From Opitutia bacterium (lineage in GTDB: Bacteria; Verrucomicrobiota; Verrucomicrobiae; Opitutales; UBA953), in contig CANHZL010000023.1 in the NCBI GenBank assembly GCA_947465345.1, positions 1 through 16,675 on the forward strand: a DNA stretch of 16,675 bases, given 5' to 3'. A program made the position numbers and the translations under genes. Position 1 is the first letter of the stretch; each line of letters starts with the position of its first letter. Shown one piece after another: positions 1 through 7,770 of the stretch. The notes beneath the pieces were generated by a model. The model was not told where the DNA came from. It saw nothing but the letters and a program-made list of their open reading frames with translations, and ran no database searches.

Positions 1-39
1 CCGAACCTTTCGCCCTTGCCTACCCGCCCTCCGGGAGAC

Positions 40-52
40 ACCCCTTTGGGGT
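40..52 (+). promoter_or_regulatory. small hairpin in the lysS leader
   Basis: ACCCC TTT GGGGT is a perfect 5-bp inverted repeat with a 3-base loop, ending 7 bases before the lysS ATG. It lies where a ribosome-binding site would be, and no Shine-Dalgarno sequence is seen at normal spacing. It could fold in the mRNA leader or be chance in GC-rich DNA. The remaining 5' bases (1-39) show no gene. Confidence 0.3.
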
Positions 53-59
53 AGCCAAC

Positions 60-1544
60 ATGAGCGAAAAGCCCGACCTCAACGCCATCTCCCACGACCT
101 GCATGCGGTCCGTAAGGAGAAGCTCGCCCTGCTTCGTGCCGCGGGCGAAGACCCCTTCCGCGCTGAGTGGAACCAGACCCATGTTTCCAACGAGTGCCCG
201 GCCCTCCTGCCCGAAGGCGTCGAGGAAGGTCCTGAGGTCTCCGTCGCCGGCCGCATCGTCGCCCTGCGCGTGATGGGCAAGGCCAGCTTCGTCAAAATCC
301 TCGACCGCGGCGGCCTCATCCAGACCTACTTCACCCGCGACGCTCTGGGCGACGCGTACGACACCCATTTTAAGAAGATGGTCGATTCCGGCGACTTCGT
401 CGGCGTCCGCGGGAAACTCTTCCGTACGAAGACCGGCGAGGTCACCGTGCGGGTCTCCGAATACAAGATGGTCGCGAAGTCTCTCCGCCCGCTGCCCGAG
501 AAGTGGGCCGGCCTGACCGACGCCGAGAAGATCTACCGCCAGCGCTACCTCGACCTCGTCGTCAACGAGGAGTCCCGCCGCCGCCTCTTCACGCGCAGCC
601 GCGTCGTCGAATCGATTCGCCGCTTCCTCTGGAGCCGCCAGTTCACCGAAGTCGAGACCCCGGCCTTGCATGCTATCGCCGGTGGTGCCGCGGCTCGTCC
701 GTTCGAGACGCATTCCAACGCGCTCGATTGCGACTTCTACCTGCGTATCGCCCTCGAACTCCACCTGAAGCGCTGCCTCGTCGGCGGCATGGACCGCGTC
801 TTTGAGATCGGCCGCGTCTTCCGCAATGAAGGCGTGTCGGTCAAGCACAGCCCTGAATTCACGATGCTCGAGGCCTACCAGGCCTACACCGACTACCGCG
901 GCATGATGGAACTCGTCCGTTCGATGATTCAGAAAGTCTGCGCCGAAGTCCTCGGCACGACCAGCGTCGTCCGTCCGGATGGCGTAGTGATCGAGCTCGG
1001 TGGCGAATGGCGCGAAGCGAAGTACAAGGACCTGATCGTCGAGCGCACGGGCGACCCGCAGTGGTTCTCGCGCACGAAGGAAGAGAAGATCGCCGCCTGC
1101 AAAGCCCTCGGCCTGCACGAGCCGCGCACCGATTGGGAAGACTTCGAAGTCACCAACGAAGTGTTCGGCAAGCTCATCGAGCCTGGCCTCATCCAGCCGA
1201 CCTTCGTTACGCATATCCCGAAGGAACTCTGCCCGCTCGCTAAGGTTACCCTTAGCGACGACTCGACCATCGACGTCTTCGAGCTCTGCATCAACGGCCA
1301 GGAAATCGCTCCGGCCTACTCCGAGCAGAACGACCCCGGCGTGCAGCGCAAGATGCTGGAACTCCAAGCCGGCGCGGAGACCCAGAAGATCGACGAGGAC
1401 TTCCTCCTCGCACTCGAGCACGGCATGCCTCCCGCGGGCGGCCTGGGTATCGGTATCGACCGCCTGGTGATTCTGCTGACCGGCGCGGCCAACATTCGCG
1501 ACGTCATCCTGTTCCCGACGCTCGCGCCCGAAGCACAGGCCTGA
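60..1544 (+). CDS. lysS: lysyl-tRNA synthetase, class II (LysRS)
   Basis: Charges tRNA-Lys with lysine using ATP, in the cytoplasm. At 494 residues it has the normal length for the family. An N-terminal OB-fold anticodon-binding domain (about 60-140) precedes the class II catalytic core. The core shows GGAAARPF (208-215), motif 2 with the ATP-binding arginine in GRVFRNEG (251-258) followed by HSPEFTMLE, the lysine-pocket region INGQEIAPAYSEQNDP (411-426), and motif 3 GGLGIGIDRL (460-469). The ATG at 60 gives the expected N-terminus. No Shine-Dalgarno sequence is evident. It is the first visible gene of an operon: the permease begins 10 bases after its stop. The wording around LRIALELHLKRCLVGGMDRVFEIG resembles chlamydial and verrucomicrobial enzymes as I remember them. 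All key residues I can judge are present. Confidence 0.97.
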   Translation: MSEKPDLNAISHDLHAVRKEKLALLRAAGEDPFRAEWNQTHVSNECPALLPEGVEEGPEVSVAGRIVALRVMGKASFVKILDRGGLIQTYFTRDALGDAYDTHFKKMVDSGDFVGVRGKLFRTKTGEVTVRVSEYKMVAKSLRPLPEKWAGLTDAEKIYRQRYLDLVVNEESRRRLFTRSRVVESIRRFLWSRQFTEVETPALHAIAGGAAARPFETHSNALDCDFYLRIALELHLKRCLVGGMDRVFEIGRVFRNEGVSVKHSPEFTMLEAYQAYTDYRGMMELVRSMIQKVCAEVLGTTSVVRPDGVVIELGGEWREAKYKDLIVERTGDPQWFSRTKEEKIAACKALGLHEPRTDWEDFEVTNEVFGKLIEPGLIQPTFVTHIPKELCPLAKVTLSDDSTIDVFELCINGQEIAPAYSEQNDPGVQRKMLELQAGAETQKIDEDFLLALEHGMPPAGGLGIGIDRLVILLTGAANIRDVILFPTLAPEAQA

Positions 1545-1554
1545 GTTCTTTCCC

Positions 1555-2775
1555 TTGCCCTGGTTCCTCCATCTCGCCCTCCGCCAGCTCTTTCCTCCCG
1601 GTAAGCGCTTCCCGGCGTTCGCGACGGTGTCGATCCTCGGTGTAGGCCTTGGCGTCGCCTCGTTGCTCGTCGTGCAGACGGTGATGAACGGCTTTGGCGT
1701 AGAACACCGTCTGCGTATCCGCGAATCCTTCGGCGACTGCCAGGTCATCGGCGCCGCGCCGATTGAGCAGCCTGAAGCGCTCGCCAAGCAGCTCGCCGCC
1801 CGGCCTGAGGTCGCCTCCGCCGCCCTTTATGCCGAAGGCCCTGCGCTCGCCCGCAACGGCGATTTCTCGGGTATCGCTCAGGTGCGCGGCATCGATCCGA
1901 CCGACCCCAATCAGCCGGCCCGCAAATATATCCATGGCGGGAGCTTCACTGACCTCGACGACGGGCGTATCATTCTCGGCGTGGGTCTCGCCCGCGCCCT
2001 GCGCGTACGTGTGGGTGACCGCATCGAGATCTGGTCGCCCGCGATGGCCGAGCGCGCCGAGAAGGGCAAGGCCCCGCTACCCGCGGAATTCGAAGTCTGC
2101 GCGGTGATCCTCACCGGCTTCACCGATGTCGACAACGCCGCCGCGCTCATCCCACTGCGCCGCTTCCGCGAGATCTGGAACCTTGGCCCGCGCGCCCATG
2201 GCCTCACGTTACGACTGAAAGAGCCGGCGCTTGCCGCCGAGACGGCTGGTCGTCTGGCCGTCGGCCACCCCGAGCTCCGCTTCCGCCCTTGGCAGGAAAT
2301 TAAGAAGGACTTCCTCGAGGCCATCCGCTTCGAGAAGACGATGCTCTTCTTCCTGATGTTCATCATCACCTTGGTCGCGTCGTTCTCAATCGGCAGCACG
2401 CTTTTCTCCGCGGTCATCCGTCGCTCGCGCGAAATCGGCGTGCTCGCTTCGCTCGGCGCCGCCCGCTGGCAGGTAGTGGTGCTCTTCGGTCTGCAGGGGC
2501 TGCTGATCGGCGCGCTGGGCACGTTCCTTGGCTTCGTGCTGACTTGGACGATTATGTCCTGCCGTGATGGCATCCTGAACACGATCAATAGCCTTTTCGG
2601 CGGCGGCGATATGGTGGCCAATATTTACCAGTTCTCGAAGGTGCCCCTACATTACGACATCTCGGACTTCGTCATTGTAGCGGCGTTCACCCTGCTGACC
2701 ACGGCGATCGCTGGCCTCGTGCCCGCGCTCTGGGCTGCCGGTCGCAAACCCTCGGAGGCCATGCGTGATGCCTGA
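1555..2775 (+). CDS. LolC/LolE-type lipoprotein-releasing ABC transporter permease
   Basis: Inner-membrane subunit of the transporter that extracts mature lipoproteins for transfer to the outer membrane. The 406 residues have the FtsX/MacB layout: transmembrane helix about 22-44 ending in the LolC/E-like VMNGF (43-47), a large periplasmic domain (45-260), then three helices at about 262-285, 307-333 and 370-395. The cytoplasmic segment SREIGVLASLGA (291-302) is the usual coupling region. The start is inferred to be TTG at 1555, 10 bases after lysS, because an ATG start would lose the first helix; no Shine-Dalgarno sequence is visible. The 3' end overlaps the ATPase gene. Only one permease gene is present, so a homodimer (LolF-like) is likely unless a second lies elsewhere. 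A different FtsX-type exporter is possible, but the VMNGF motif and the LolD-like partner favour Lol. Confidence 0.85.
   Translation: MPWFLHLALRQLFPPGKRFPAFATVSILGVGLGVASLLVVQTVMNGFGVEHRLRIRESFGDCQVIGAAPIEQPEALAKQLAARPEVASAALYAEGPALARNGDFSGIAQVRGIDPTDPNQPARKYIHGGSFTDLDDGRIILGVGLARALRVRVGDRIEIWSPAMAERAEKGKAPLPAEFEVCAVILTGFTDVDNAAALIPLRRFREIWNLGPRAHGLTLRLKEPALAAETAGRLAVGHPELRFRPWQEIKKDFLEAIRFEKTMLFFLMFIITLVASFSIGSTLFSAVIRRSREIGVLASLGAARWQVVVLFGLQGLLIGALGTFLGFVLTWTIMSCRDGILNTINSLFGGGDMVANIYQFSKVPLHYDISDFVIVAAFTLLTTAIAGLVPALWAAGRKPSEAMRDA
2754..2758 (+). promoter_or_regulatory. Shine-Dalgarno site for the LolD-type gene
   Basis: GGAGG lies inside the end of the permease gene, 9 bases before the ATG at 2768 and 6 before an in-frame GTG at 2765. 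It supports either start and is one of the few good ribosome-binding sites in this window. Confidence 0.6.
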
Positions 2776-3439
2776 CGTCGTCCTTCAAGCTCGCGGCCTC
2801 GCCAAGGCCTTCGCCTCGCCCGCCGGCCTTCTGCCGGTGTTGACGGATGTCTCACTCGAGGTCTTCGCCGGCGAGTCCGTCTCGATTCGCGGTTCCTCCG
2901 GTTCGGGCAAGACCACGCTGCTCCAGCAACTGGGCGGCCTCGATCAACCTGATTCAGGCCAAGTCCGTATCCTCGCACCGGGCACCGGCCTCGTCGCTCC
3001 GCATACTTCCCTTGGCCGCGGTGTGGGTTTCGTCTTCCAGAATTACCAGCTGATGCCCGAGCTCACCGCGCTCGAGAACGTCTCCCTCGCTGCGCGCATC
3101 GCCGGCGCGTCGACAGCCGCCGCGACCGAAGCCGCTCGTGCCTTGCTGACGCAGGTGGGTCTCGGCGCCCGTCTCGAGCACCTGCCGGCCAAGCTTTCCG
3201 GCGGCGAATGCCAGCGCGTCGCCATCGCCCGCGCCTTGGTCAATCGTCCTTCAGTGATTCTGGCCGACGAGCCGACTGGCAATCTGGACGAACGGACCGG
3301 GGCCGAGATTATGGATCTCCTCCTGGGCGTCGTCGCTGACCGCGGAGCAGCCTTGATCTTGGTCACGCACAGTCGCCAGTTCGCCGAAAGGGCCACCCGT
3401 CGCTTCGTGCTCTCCGGCGGCGTACTCACGCCTGCCTGA
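2768..3439 (+). CDS. lolD: LolD-type lipoprotein-releasing ABC transporter ATPase
   Basis: Cytoplasmic ATPase that powers lipoprotein release by the permease encoded just upstream. About 223 residues, the normal size for LolD/MacB-type ATPases. Visible elements in order: Walker [10 protein letters not shown] (about 42-50), Q-loop [20 protein letters not shown] signature [15 protein letters not shown], Walker [13 protein letters not shown], and the switch histidine in LILVTHS. I chose ATG 2768; GTG 2765 adds one residue and is equally compatible with the GGAGG at 2754. The start overlaps the permease stop by 8 bases, implying translational coupling and matched production. Close relatives (MacB, FtsE, LptB-like) share these motifs; pairing with a LolC/E-type permease decides the call. 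Confidence 0.9.
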   Translation: MPDVVLQARGLAKAFASPAGLLPVLTDVSLEVFAGESVSIRGSSGSGKTTLLQQLGGLDQPDSGQVRILAPGTGLVAPHTSLGRGVGFVFQNYQLMPELTALENVSLAARIAGASTAAATEAARALLTQVGLGARLEHLPAKLSGGECQRVAIARALVNRPSVILADEPTGNLDERTGAEIMDLLLGVVADRGAALILVTHSRQFAERATRRFVLSGGVLTPA

Positions 3440-3440
3440 T

Positions 3441-3446
3441 TTGACA
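3441..3446 (+). promoter_or_regulatory. possible -35 box (TTGACA) of the nitroreductase gene
   Basis: A perfect TTGACA lies 37 bases before the ATG at 3478, one base after the upstream stop codon. No good TATAAT follows; TGTGGT at 3466-3471 is the best-placed candidate. If this is the -35 box, transcription would start at or next to the ATG. Confidence 0.35.
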
Positions 3447-3477
3447 ATGGGGCGGGTTGGGGTTGTGTGGTCGTCAC

Positions 3478-4128
3478 ATGAACGCCGCCCTGACGCCTGC
3501 CCAACTCCTTGCTTCCCTTGAATGGCGCTACGCCACCAAGGCTTTCGATACCCGTAAGCTTCCGGACGCTACCTGGGCCGCTCTCGAGGAGTCCCTCCGC
3601 CTGACGCCTTCCTCTTACGGCCTGCAGCCTTGGAAGTTCTTCATCGTTTCGGATCCCGCCGTCCGCGCCAAGCTTCGCCCGGTCTCCTGGAACCAGACGC
3701 AGGTCACCGACGCCTCGCATCTCGTCGTCTTCGCCCGCCGCACGGAAATCACCGAGAAGGACGTGAACGATTTCTTCAACCAGATGGTCAGTGAGCGCGG
3801 CGCGGATGCGACGAAGCTCGAGCCGTATCGCCAGATGATGCTCGGTGGTGTGGTTAACGGTAAGGACGCCGCCGGCCAGAAGGAATGGGCGGCTCGTCAG
3901 CTCTACATCGCACTGGGTCAACTCATGGGCGCCGCCGCGGCTCTCGCCGTCGACACGTGCGCGCTCGAAGGTATCGACCCCGCCGCCTACACCGAAATCC
4001 TCGGACTGAAGGGCAGCGGTTATGAAGTTATCGTCGCTTGTGCCGTCGGTTATCGTTCTTCCGACGACAAGTATGCCGCGATGAAGAAGATTCGTTATCC
4101 GGCTAGCCGCGTCATCGGCCGCGTCTGA
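3478..4128 (+). CDS. NAD(P)H-dependent nitroreductase family flavoprotein
   Basis: Predicted cytoplasmic FMN-dependent oxidoreductase of the NfsB-like nitroreductase family, which transfers two electrons from NAD(P)H to nitroaromatics, quinones or similar acceptors. The 216 residues are typical. FMN-contact regions are visible: WRYATKAFD (16-24), [15 protein letters not shown] (43-57), and CALEGIDP (161-168) followed by [14 protein letters not shown] near the C-terminus. I placed the start at ATG 3478; the frame extends back to a TTG at 3457, but the added residues (MGLCGRH) do not fit the family and there is no Shine-Dalgarno site for either. It lies 38 bases after the Lol operon and may have its own promoter. 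Its TGA touches the stop codon of the convergent helicase gene. The physiological substrate cannot be read from sequence. Confidence 0.92.
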   Translation: MNAALTPAQLLASLEWRYATKAFDTRKLPDATWAALEESLRLTPSSYGLQPWKFFIVSDPAVRAKLRPVSWNQTQVTDASHLVVFARRTEITEKDVNDFFNQMVSERGADATKLEPYRQMMLGGVVNGKDAAGQKEWAARQLYIALGQLMGAAAALAVDTCALEGIDPAAYTEILGLKGSGYEVIVACAVGYRSSDDKYAAMKKIRYPASRVIGRV

Positions 4129-4141
4129 TCAGCTGCGGGCG
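4116..4141. terminator. imperfect inverted repeat over abutting stop codons
   Basis: The two convergent stop codons form TGATCA (4126-4131). The flanks extend the symmetry: CCGC (4119-4122) pairs with GCGG (4135-4138), then after one mismatch two more pairs (4116-4117 with 4140-4141). There is no U-run on either strand. It could be a weak bidirectional hairpin between the genes; the termination role is inferred. Confidence 0.3.
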
Positions 4142-6423
4142 GACCAACTCACGAATTCCGCGTCGTCGGTCAGCACCTGCGGGTCTCCGTATTCCGTCGA
4201 AAGTAGGCTGCGATAGGCCTCGTCGGCGAAACGTCGGCAATGCAGGAGCACACGCGCCGTATGGCCGGGCGCACGGACCAGCCGTCCGAGCGCTTGGTTC
4301 ACCTTGCGCATGCCCGGGCGCACATAAGCCAAGGAGAATGCGTCCTCGGCGCCTGCTTCGACGAACATTTTGCGGCGGGCTTCCTGGAGGGCGTTGACTT
4401 CAGGCAACGCCGGGCCGATCACGACCGCCGAACGGATGCGTCCGCCCAGCATGTCGACGCCTTCGCCGAGCGAACCGCCCAAGATCAGGCAGAGGATGGT
4501 GTAACGATTCAGCGAATCCTCGACGAAGCGGGCGGTGCCATCCGGGCCGAGTCCGCGGGGTTGCACCGCGACGTCGGCCTTCGGGTCGAGGTCACGGATT
4601 TCCTTCACCGCTGCCTCGGCATATTTGTACGAAGGGAAGAAGGCGGCTACCGCACCTTCCTGTGAAAGACGGAGCAGGGCTGCTCCGGTGCGCGCCATAT
4701 GGCCTTCGCGCGTCTTGAGGCGCGTGTCCACGCGTCCATCGATCGCGACGGTGTAGGCGCCTTGGCGCCATGGTGCGAGGGCGTTGACCATCACGAGATT
4801 ATCCGGGTCGAGGCCGCAGTCGGCCGCAAGCGAACCGCGCGGGCCCGGCGTCGCGGTCATCAGCAGCGTGTGACCGAAAGCGCGAAGGCGTTCACCGGTG
4901 GCCTTGGCGGCGGAAAGGCAGTCGAGGCTGAGCAAGCCCGGGCGGGGCGACCAGAGCAGCCAGCCTAGGTCGGCGGCTTCGAGGCGCTCGGACCAAGTGG
5001 CCGCGTTCCAGACGGCCTGCTTGGCGGCGTCCGGCAGGTCGTCGGTGCTGAAGGGGTGTTCGGCGGCGAGTACCGACATGCGTTCGGCGATAGCCATCGC
5101 TTCGATGCGGTCGTCCGGCGAAATGGCGTCGGCCTTGGGTAGGCGATGCAGGAAGTCCGCCCACAGCTGCGCGGTCTGGCACCAGGCTTCCGGCGCGCGG
5201 AAACGCGTGAGGGTGAAGGCGAAGTCGGCGGCCGCTTGTTCTTCGTCGCGCAGCGAGAGGCATTCCGCCGCACGGTCAGGCAGGTTATGTGCTTCGTCGA
5301 CGATCAGCACCGTGTCGGCCATATCCCAACCGGGTACGGTCTCGAGGGCGGCGCGGTTGCGGGGTGAGAAGACGTAGTTGTAGTCGCAGATGACCACGTC
5401 GGCGTGGGCGAGCATCGCCTTAGTGATGTCCCACGGCGGCACGCCGGCGATACGGCCGATCTCGCGGATGCGGCGGAGGTCGGCGGCTTCTTCGAGGAGA
5501 TGCTGCGGGTCGATCTTCGCGTTGGCCCAGTTACGACGGATTTGCTCAGGGTCGTCGGTGATGCCTTCGACCTCATGTTCGGAGCGCGGGCGCAGGAGTA
5601 CCGCGCGGAGCTCGTTGCTGCGGGCGAGGCGACGGAGTTCAGAAAGGACCTGAATCTGGCCCGTGCCTTTACCGGTGAGGTAGAGCAGGCGTCCCGCCCG
5701 GCCCCCGCGGAGGAGGCCGAGTCCGTGGCGCAAGGCCGCGGAGGTCTTGCCGAAACCGGTCGGTGCGACGAGGAGCCGCGTGGGCGAATCGAGGCCAGCC
5801 TGGTCGAGGTCGGCGCAGCATTGCAGCCATTCCGGACGTGGTTCCTTGAACGGCAGGCGATCTGGGAGATTGAGCAGGCGCGCGTGGCTCGCGCGGCGGT
5901 TCTCGGCGTGCGCGGCGACCGTCTCCGCCTGTTCGAGCAGGTCGGCTTCGGCGGAGCGGGGCAGGGCGACCGGCTGGCGCGTGCCATCGGCCGGGTCGAT
6001 GAAGATCAGTTCGCCTTTCACCTCGCGGGCGCCGGAAGCAAGGCGCGCTGCGTGGCAATAGGCGGCGAGCTGCAGGAAGTGATGGGCGAAGCGACCGATG
6101 AGGAACTCCGGTTTGCGCGGGAGCTTCAGGCTGATGGTCTTGATCTCGCGGATACGAATCTCGTCCGCCGTCTCGAGCCATTGGTCGGCGCGGCCGGCGA
6201 TGGCGATGGTCCAACCGAGGGCGCCGACTTCGCAGGCGATGGAACGTTCGAACTGCCAGCCCTGACCTTCGGCTTCGGCGACCTTACGCATCGTCTCGTG
6301 CCATTGGCGGCCGGCCTCGGCTCGCCAGGGGGCGCCGCCGGCGCCTGCACCAGGACCCGGGCGGAACGTCGCGAATTCTTGTGCGCTCAGCTCGACGCGC
6401 TTCGCCTTGATGTCGATGCGCAT
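4129..6423 (-). CDS. PD-(D/E)XK nuclease fused to XPD/DinG-like superfamily 2 helicase
   Basis: Predicted ATP-dependent DNA helicase with an N-terminal nuclease, 764 residues, cytoplasmic, probably in DNA repair. The N-terminal part shows a RecB/Cas4-like site: H42, D80 in GRAD, E93 and K95 in REIKT, and the QLAAY motif (118-122). Helicase motifs follow: Walker A APTGFGKTS (220-228), VVICDYNYVF (343-352), DEAH (376-379), MTATP (522-526), GSLGEGVD (650-657) and motif VI QALGRLVR (710-717). XPD/DinG proteins carry four cluster-binding cysteines between Walker A and DEAH; here the only cysteine there is C346, next to the DYNYVF motif. The segment GVPPWDITKAML (327-338) sits where relatives often have CPY. 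The ATG overlaps the recO stop as TGATG, with no Shine-Dalgarno site, implying coupled translation. Substrate and polarity are unknown. Confidence 0.85.
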   Translation of the reverse strand: MRIDIKAKRVELSAQEFATFRPGPGAGAGGAPWRAEAGRQWHETMRKVAEAEGQGWQFERSIACEVGALGWTIAIAGRADQWLETADEIRIREIKTISLKLPRKPEFLIGRFAHHFLQLAAYCHAARLASGAREVKGELIFIDPADGTRQPVALPRSAEADLLEQAETVAAHAENRRASHARLLNLPDRLPFKEPRPEWLQCCADLDQAGLDSPTRLLVAPTGFGKTSAALRHGLGLLRGGRAGRLLYLTGKGTGQIQVLSELRRLARSNELRAVLLRPRSEHEVEGITDDPEQIRRNWANAKIDPQHLLEEAADLRRIREIGRIAGVPPWDITKAMLAHADVVICDYNYVFSPRNRAALETVPGWDMADTVLIVDEAHNLPDRAAECLSLRDEEQAAADFAFTLTRFRAPEAWCQTAQLWADFLHRLPKADAISPDDRIEAMAIAERMSVLAAEHPFSTDDLPDAAKQAVWNAATWSERLEAADLGWLLWSPRPGLLSLDCLSAAKATGERLRAFGHTLLMTATPGPRGSLAADCGLDPDNLVMVNALAPWRQGAYTVAIDGRVDTRLKTREGHMARTGAALLRLSQEGAVAAFFPSYKYAEAAVKEIRDLDPKADVAVQPRGLGPDGTARFVEDSLNRYTILCLILGGSLGEGVDMLGGRIRSAVVIGPALPEVNALQEARRKMFVEAGAEDAFSLAYVRPGMRKVNQALGRLVRAPGHTARVLLHCRRFADEAYRSLLSTEYGDPQVLTDDAEFVSWSARS

Positions 6424-7025
6424 CAGGGCAGGACGAAATGGGCTTCGCCAGCGGCCCAGCGTTCAAGGTCGACCGCAAGCTTCGCGACCGTCTCTTCGTC
6501 GGTCGTCTGCGCGTCGAGCGGCTGGCTGAGGATCGCCGCTGCACCGGCTTGGCGGGCGCCGAGGCGCGTGAACCATTGCTCATGCACGCCCCAGCCGCCG
6601 TCTTTCAGGATGAGCCAGAGGCTCTTGAAATAAGCGCAGTCGGCGCGCGGGCGCGCGGCCATGGCGTCGAAGGTTTCGAGCGCGATACGGTAGCAGACCT
6701 CGGCCGATTCGGGCGGCGGTGGGTTTTTGCGCAGCATCGACGCGAGGCGGCAGGCGCGTTCGAGTGTGCGATGGTCGCGCGCGAGGCCGGCGCGGCGGGT
6801 GAGCAGGCGATAGTCGCGGGCGAAGCGGATGCCGCCGTCCTTGGCGCGTTCGAGGCTTACTTCCCCTTCGTCGAAGAGGTCGGGTAACGTCGTTCCGTTG
6901 CCGCGGTGGGTGCGGATGAGGCAGCGCACGAGGCCTTCGGAGGGCTCGAGCAGCGTGAGCAAGGAATGCGATTCCCCGGAGGGATCGCGACCCAACACCA
7001 GGCAGCGGAGGCTCGACGCGGACAT
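6423..7025 (-). CDS. recO: RecO-like recombination mediator protein
   Basis: RecO loads RecA onto single-stranded DNA coated with SSB, working with RecF and RecR. This 200-residue protein has an N-terminal OB-fold-like section (about 1-75) in the RecO style (LRCLVLGRDPSGESHSLLTLL) followed by a helical part containing FKSLWLILKDGGWGV (133-147). It is shorter than the usual roughly 240 residues and lacks the CxxC zinc finger of many bacterial RecO proteins; the region where it would fall (148-170) has no cysteine. The ATG at 7025 is supported by AAGGAG 8 bases upstream. The gene follows the DUF502 gene by 5 bases and its TGA overlaps the helicase ATG. The identification rests on fold-level resemblance and on the DNA-repair neighbour, so it is moderate. 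Confidence 0.65.
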   Translation of the reverse strand: MSASSLRCLVLGRDPSGESHSLLTLLEPSEGLVRCLIRTHRGNGTTLPDLFDEGEVSLERAKDGGIRFARDYRLLTRRAGLARDHRTLERACRLASMLRKNPPPPESAEVCYRIALETFDAMAARPRADCAYFKSLWLILKDGGWGVHEQWFTRLGARQAGAAAILSQPLDAQTTDEETVAKLAVDLERWAAGEAHFVLP

Positions 7026-7030
7026 CCGGC

Positions 7031-7714
7031 CTACTCCTTGCTTTCCGGCTTAGGGACGACCGAACCGAAACTCATCAATAGCCCGAGGGCTTCGCCGACG
7101 GTCAGCTTCGTCTCGCGGACTTCCTCGGGGGAGAGGTGCAGGATGACGCCGGTGGTGGGCGCGGGTGCGGCCGGGATGAAGACGTTCACGACCTGCTTGC
7201 CAATGGCCTCGCTGAAGACCGTCGGCTGCTCGTGGGTGACGAAGGCGATGGACCACATGCCGGGGCGGGGGAACTCGACCATGACCACGCGGCGGAAGGT
7301 GTCCTTGTTGCGTCCGCTGAGGGCGTCGACCATCTGGCGGATCGTGCCGTAGAGGGAGCCGAGTCCGGGGATGCGTTCGAGGAGGGCGGCGAACCAGCTG
7401 TGGAGAATCTTGCCGAAGAGACGCTTCGAGAGGTAACCGACGACGACCAGAATGAAGAGCATCACGACCGCCGAAGAGACCACCACCAGCTGGCGGTAGA
7501 GTCCGACGGTGAAGTCGGGCGGCGTGGTCTTGGAATTATGCCAGAGCCAGGTGAGGCCGAACTCGAGGGCGGGTTGGATGAACTTACCCATCAGGTCCAA
7601 CAGGACGGACACCACGTAGAGCGTCAGGCCGATCGGCATGAGCAGAAAGAGCCCGGTCAGGAAGTTGTGGCCTAGGCGGGACGCAAAGGTGTTGTTTTCG
7701 TTCGTTTCGCCCAT
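7031..7714 (-). CDS. DUF502 family inner-membrane protein
   Basis: Conserved membrane protein of unknown function, 227 residues. Two transmembrane helices are visible at about 17-42 (FLTGLFLLMPIGLTLYVVSV) and 75-98, followed by a soluble domain with the family landmarks: RIPGLGSLYGTIRQMVDAL (114-132), VMVEFPRPGMWSIAFVT (144-160), VNVFIPAAPAPTTG (176-189) and the C-terminal LTVGEALGLLMSFG (204-217). The start ATG at 7714 gives the expected N-terminus. It is the first gene of a three-gene minus-strand unit (DUF502, recO, nuclease-helicase) and is divergent to the SOUL gene. A GGAGG lies only one base before the ATG, too close to act normally. The operon position does not by itself imply a repair role. 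Confidence 0.88.
   Translation of the reverse strand: MGETNENNTFASRLGHNFLTGLFLLMPIGLTLYVVSVLLDLMGKFIQPALEFGLTWLWHNSKTTPPDFTVGLYRQLVVVSSAVVMLFILVVVGYLSKRLFGKILHSWFAALLERIPGLGSLYGTIRQMVDALSGRNKDTFRRVVMVEFPRPGMWSIAFVTHEQPTVFSEAIGKQVVNVFIPAAPAPTTGVILHLSPEEVRETKLTVGEALGLLMSFGSVVPKPESKE
7034..7039 (-). promoter_or_regulatory. Shine-Dalgarno site for recO
   Basis: On the minus strand AAGGAG precedes the recO ATG by 8 bases and overlaps the end of the DUF502 gene. It fixes the recO start at 7025. Confidence 0.7.
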
Positions 7715-7720
7715 GCCTCC

Positions 7721-7748
7721 AGCAAAGGAACTCCGGGGGTCGTGGCAA
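7721..7748 (-). promoter_or_regulatory. possible promoter of the DUF502-recO-helicase unit
   Basis: On the minus strand TTGCCA (7748-7743), a 16-base spacer and TTTGCT (7726-7721) precede the ATG at 7714. The last base of the -10-like box is 7 bases from the A of ATG, so transcription would start at the start codon. The match to consensus is partial (4 of 6 and 3 of 6). Confidence 0.3.
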
Positions 7749-7770
7749 GGGTGGTCGCAGGTTTCCGGGA

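Noticed and set aside
1911..2621. 236-codon minus-strand frame opposite the LolC/E-type permease
   Set aside because: Arg/Ser-rich shadow of a membrane protein gene with correct helices on the plus strand.
5404..6633. Long open frame on the plus strand (409 codons) opposite the nuclease-helicase gene
   Set aside because: It is antisense to a gene with full helicase motifs, its translation is low-complexity (Gly/Ala/Arg/Glu rich) with no domain, and such frames are common in high-GC DNA.
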